Below are positions 21,315 to 21,502 of a DNA stretch of 21,502 nucleotides, piece by piece. The notes under the pieces are model-generated. The model was not told where the DNA came from, ran no database searches, and saw only the letters and a program-made list of their open reading frames with translations. Position numbers and translations under genes: made by a program. Position 1 is the first letter of the stretch. Every line of letters starts with the position of its first letter. This stretch comes from 2-02-FULL-46-13 sp036517235 (GTDB lineage Bacteria > Patescibacteriota > Minisyncoccia > Phycocordibacterales > DSPV01): positions 1 to 21,502 of the forward strand of contig DATDXL010000066.1 of the NCBI GenBank assembly GCA_036517235.1. Reading direction: 5' to 3'.

Positions 21315-21322
21315 TGGCACCC

Positions 21323-21351
21323 AGTATAGCAGGCTAGGGGAAAAAGGGCAA
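21323..21351 (-). promoter_or_regulatory. Promoter of a leaderless secG mRNA
   Basis: On the minus strand TTGCCC (21346-21351), 17-nt spacer ending in TGC, then TATACT (21323-21328). The predicted +1 is about 21316, two bases before ATG 21314. Confidence 0.75.
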
Positions 21352-21415
21352 GCTTACTACATACTGTGAATTACGAAACCCCTCCACCCTCTCTTTTCTC
21401 ACCCACCCAAAACAC

Positions 21416-21431
21416 CCGCAGTCTTCTGCGG
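21416..21431. terminator. Small GC hairpin at the right edge, possible minus-strand terminator
   Basis: CCGCAG-TCTT-CTGCGG; on the minus strand GTGTTTTGGG follows, so it may end a gene beyond the window. The remaining right-edge sequence is pyrimidine-rich with no gene seen. Confidence 0.35.
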
Positions 21432-21502
21432 TTTCTGCAAAAGTCTTCTTTCTTCTTCAACTCAACCCGCTAGCGCAGCACATACGCAAGCAAGGAGTAG
21501 AC

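Overview
The window looks like part of a Patescibacteria (Candidate Phyla Radiation) genome, most probably of the Parcubacteria type. The evidence is: an aspartyl-tRNA synthetase lacking its usual insertion domain; a lone Gmad2-domain surface protein; a lone membrane-anchored solute-binding protein; small Cys-rich and AtpZ-like proteins; many genes whose -10 box sits directly against the start codon; and almost no strong Shine-Dalgarno sites. The standard bacterial code fits (TGA acts as a stop). No rRNA, tRNA, transposase or CRISPR array was recognised.

Layout. 1-1538 (-) is the N-terminal part of a PEP-synthase/PPDK-like protein running off the left edge, preceded by a T-box-like leader (1575-1860). 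Next come an AtpZ-like membrane protein (2145-2372, -) and an ABC exporter (2456-4294, -). Divergent from the exporter is a tight operon at 4503-7502 (+): pyruvoyl-dependent arginine decarboxylase, a membrane-anchored GNAT protein and a multi-TM histidine kinase, closed by a perfect 44-nt palindrome. A second T-box-like leader (7646-7940, +) precedes a small zinc-ribbon protein. The two leaders face outward, and their last 94 nt differ at one position. A stand-alone GspE/PilB N-terminal domain protein (8455-8814, -) follows.

8861-12569 (+) holds three functionally unrelated genes: UDP-glucuronate decarboxylase, aspartyl-tRNA synthetase (aspS) and a Gmad2 protein. All three sit behind the same kind of 5' element. 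The predicted transcript begins at or within about 1 nt of a leader ATG encoding M(N/H)PV. The first ~15-22 nt (ATCCCGT...) are the reverse complement of the sequence that ends in the start codon of the downstream gene (...ACGGGATG). The main start codon is therefore predicted to be buried in a long-range helix with the 5' end of its own mRNA, and two of the three leader ORFs end at or on the main start. This is the strongest candidate in the window for an undescribed regulatory system.

A probable ~120-nt small RNA with its own promoter and terminator lies antisense-oriented at 11691-11815. After the Gmad2 gene come a Sua5/YrdC/TsaC gene, a leaderless SAM methyltransferase, a leaderless membrane protein of unknown function, a nested inverted-repeat region (15340-15493) and a small Cys-rich protein. 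On the minus strand are an MFS transporter with RNase J upstream, an oligopeptide-type solute-binding protein, and secG, which is also predicted leaderless. All assignments come from reading the sequence and remembered family motifs; no searches were run.
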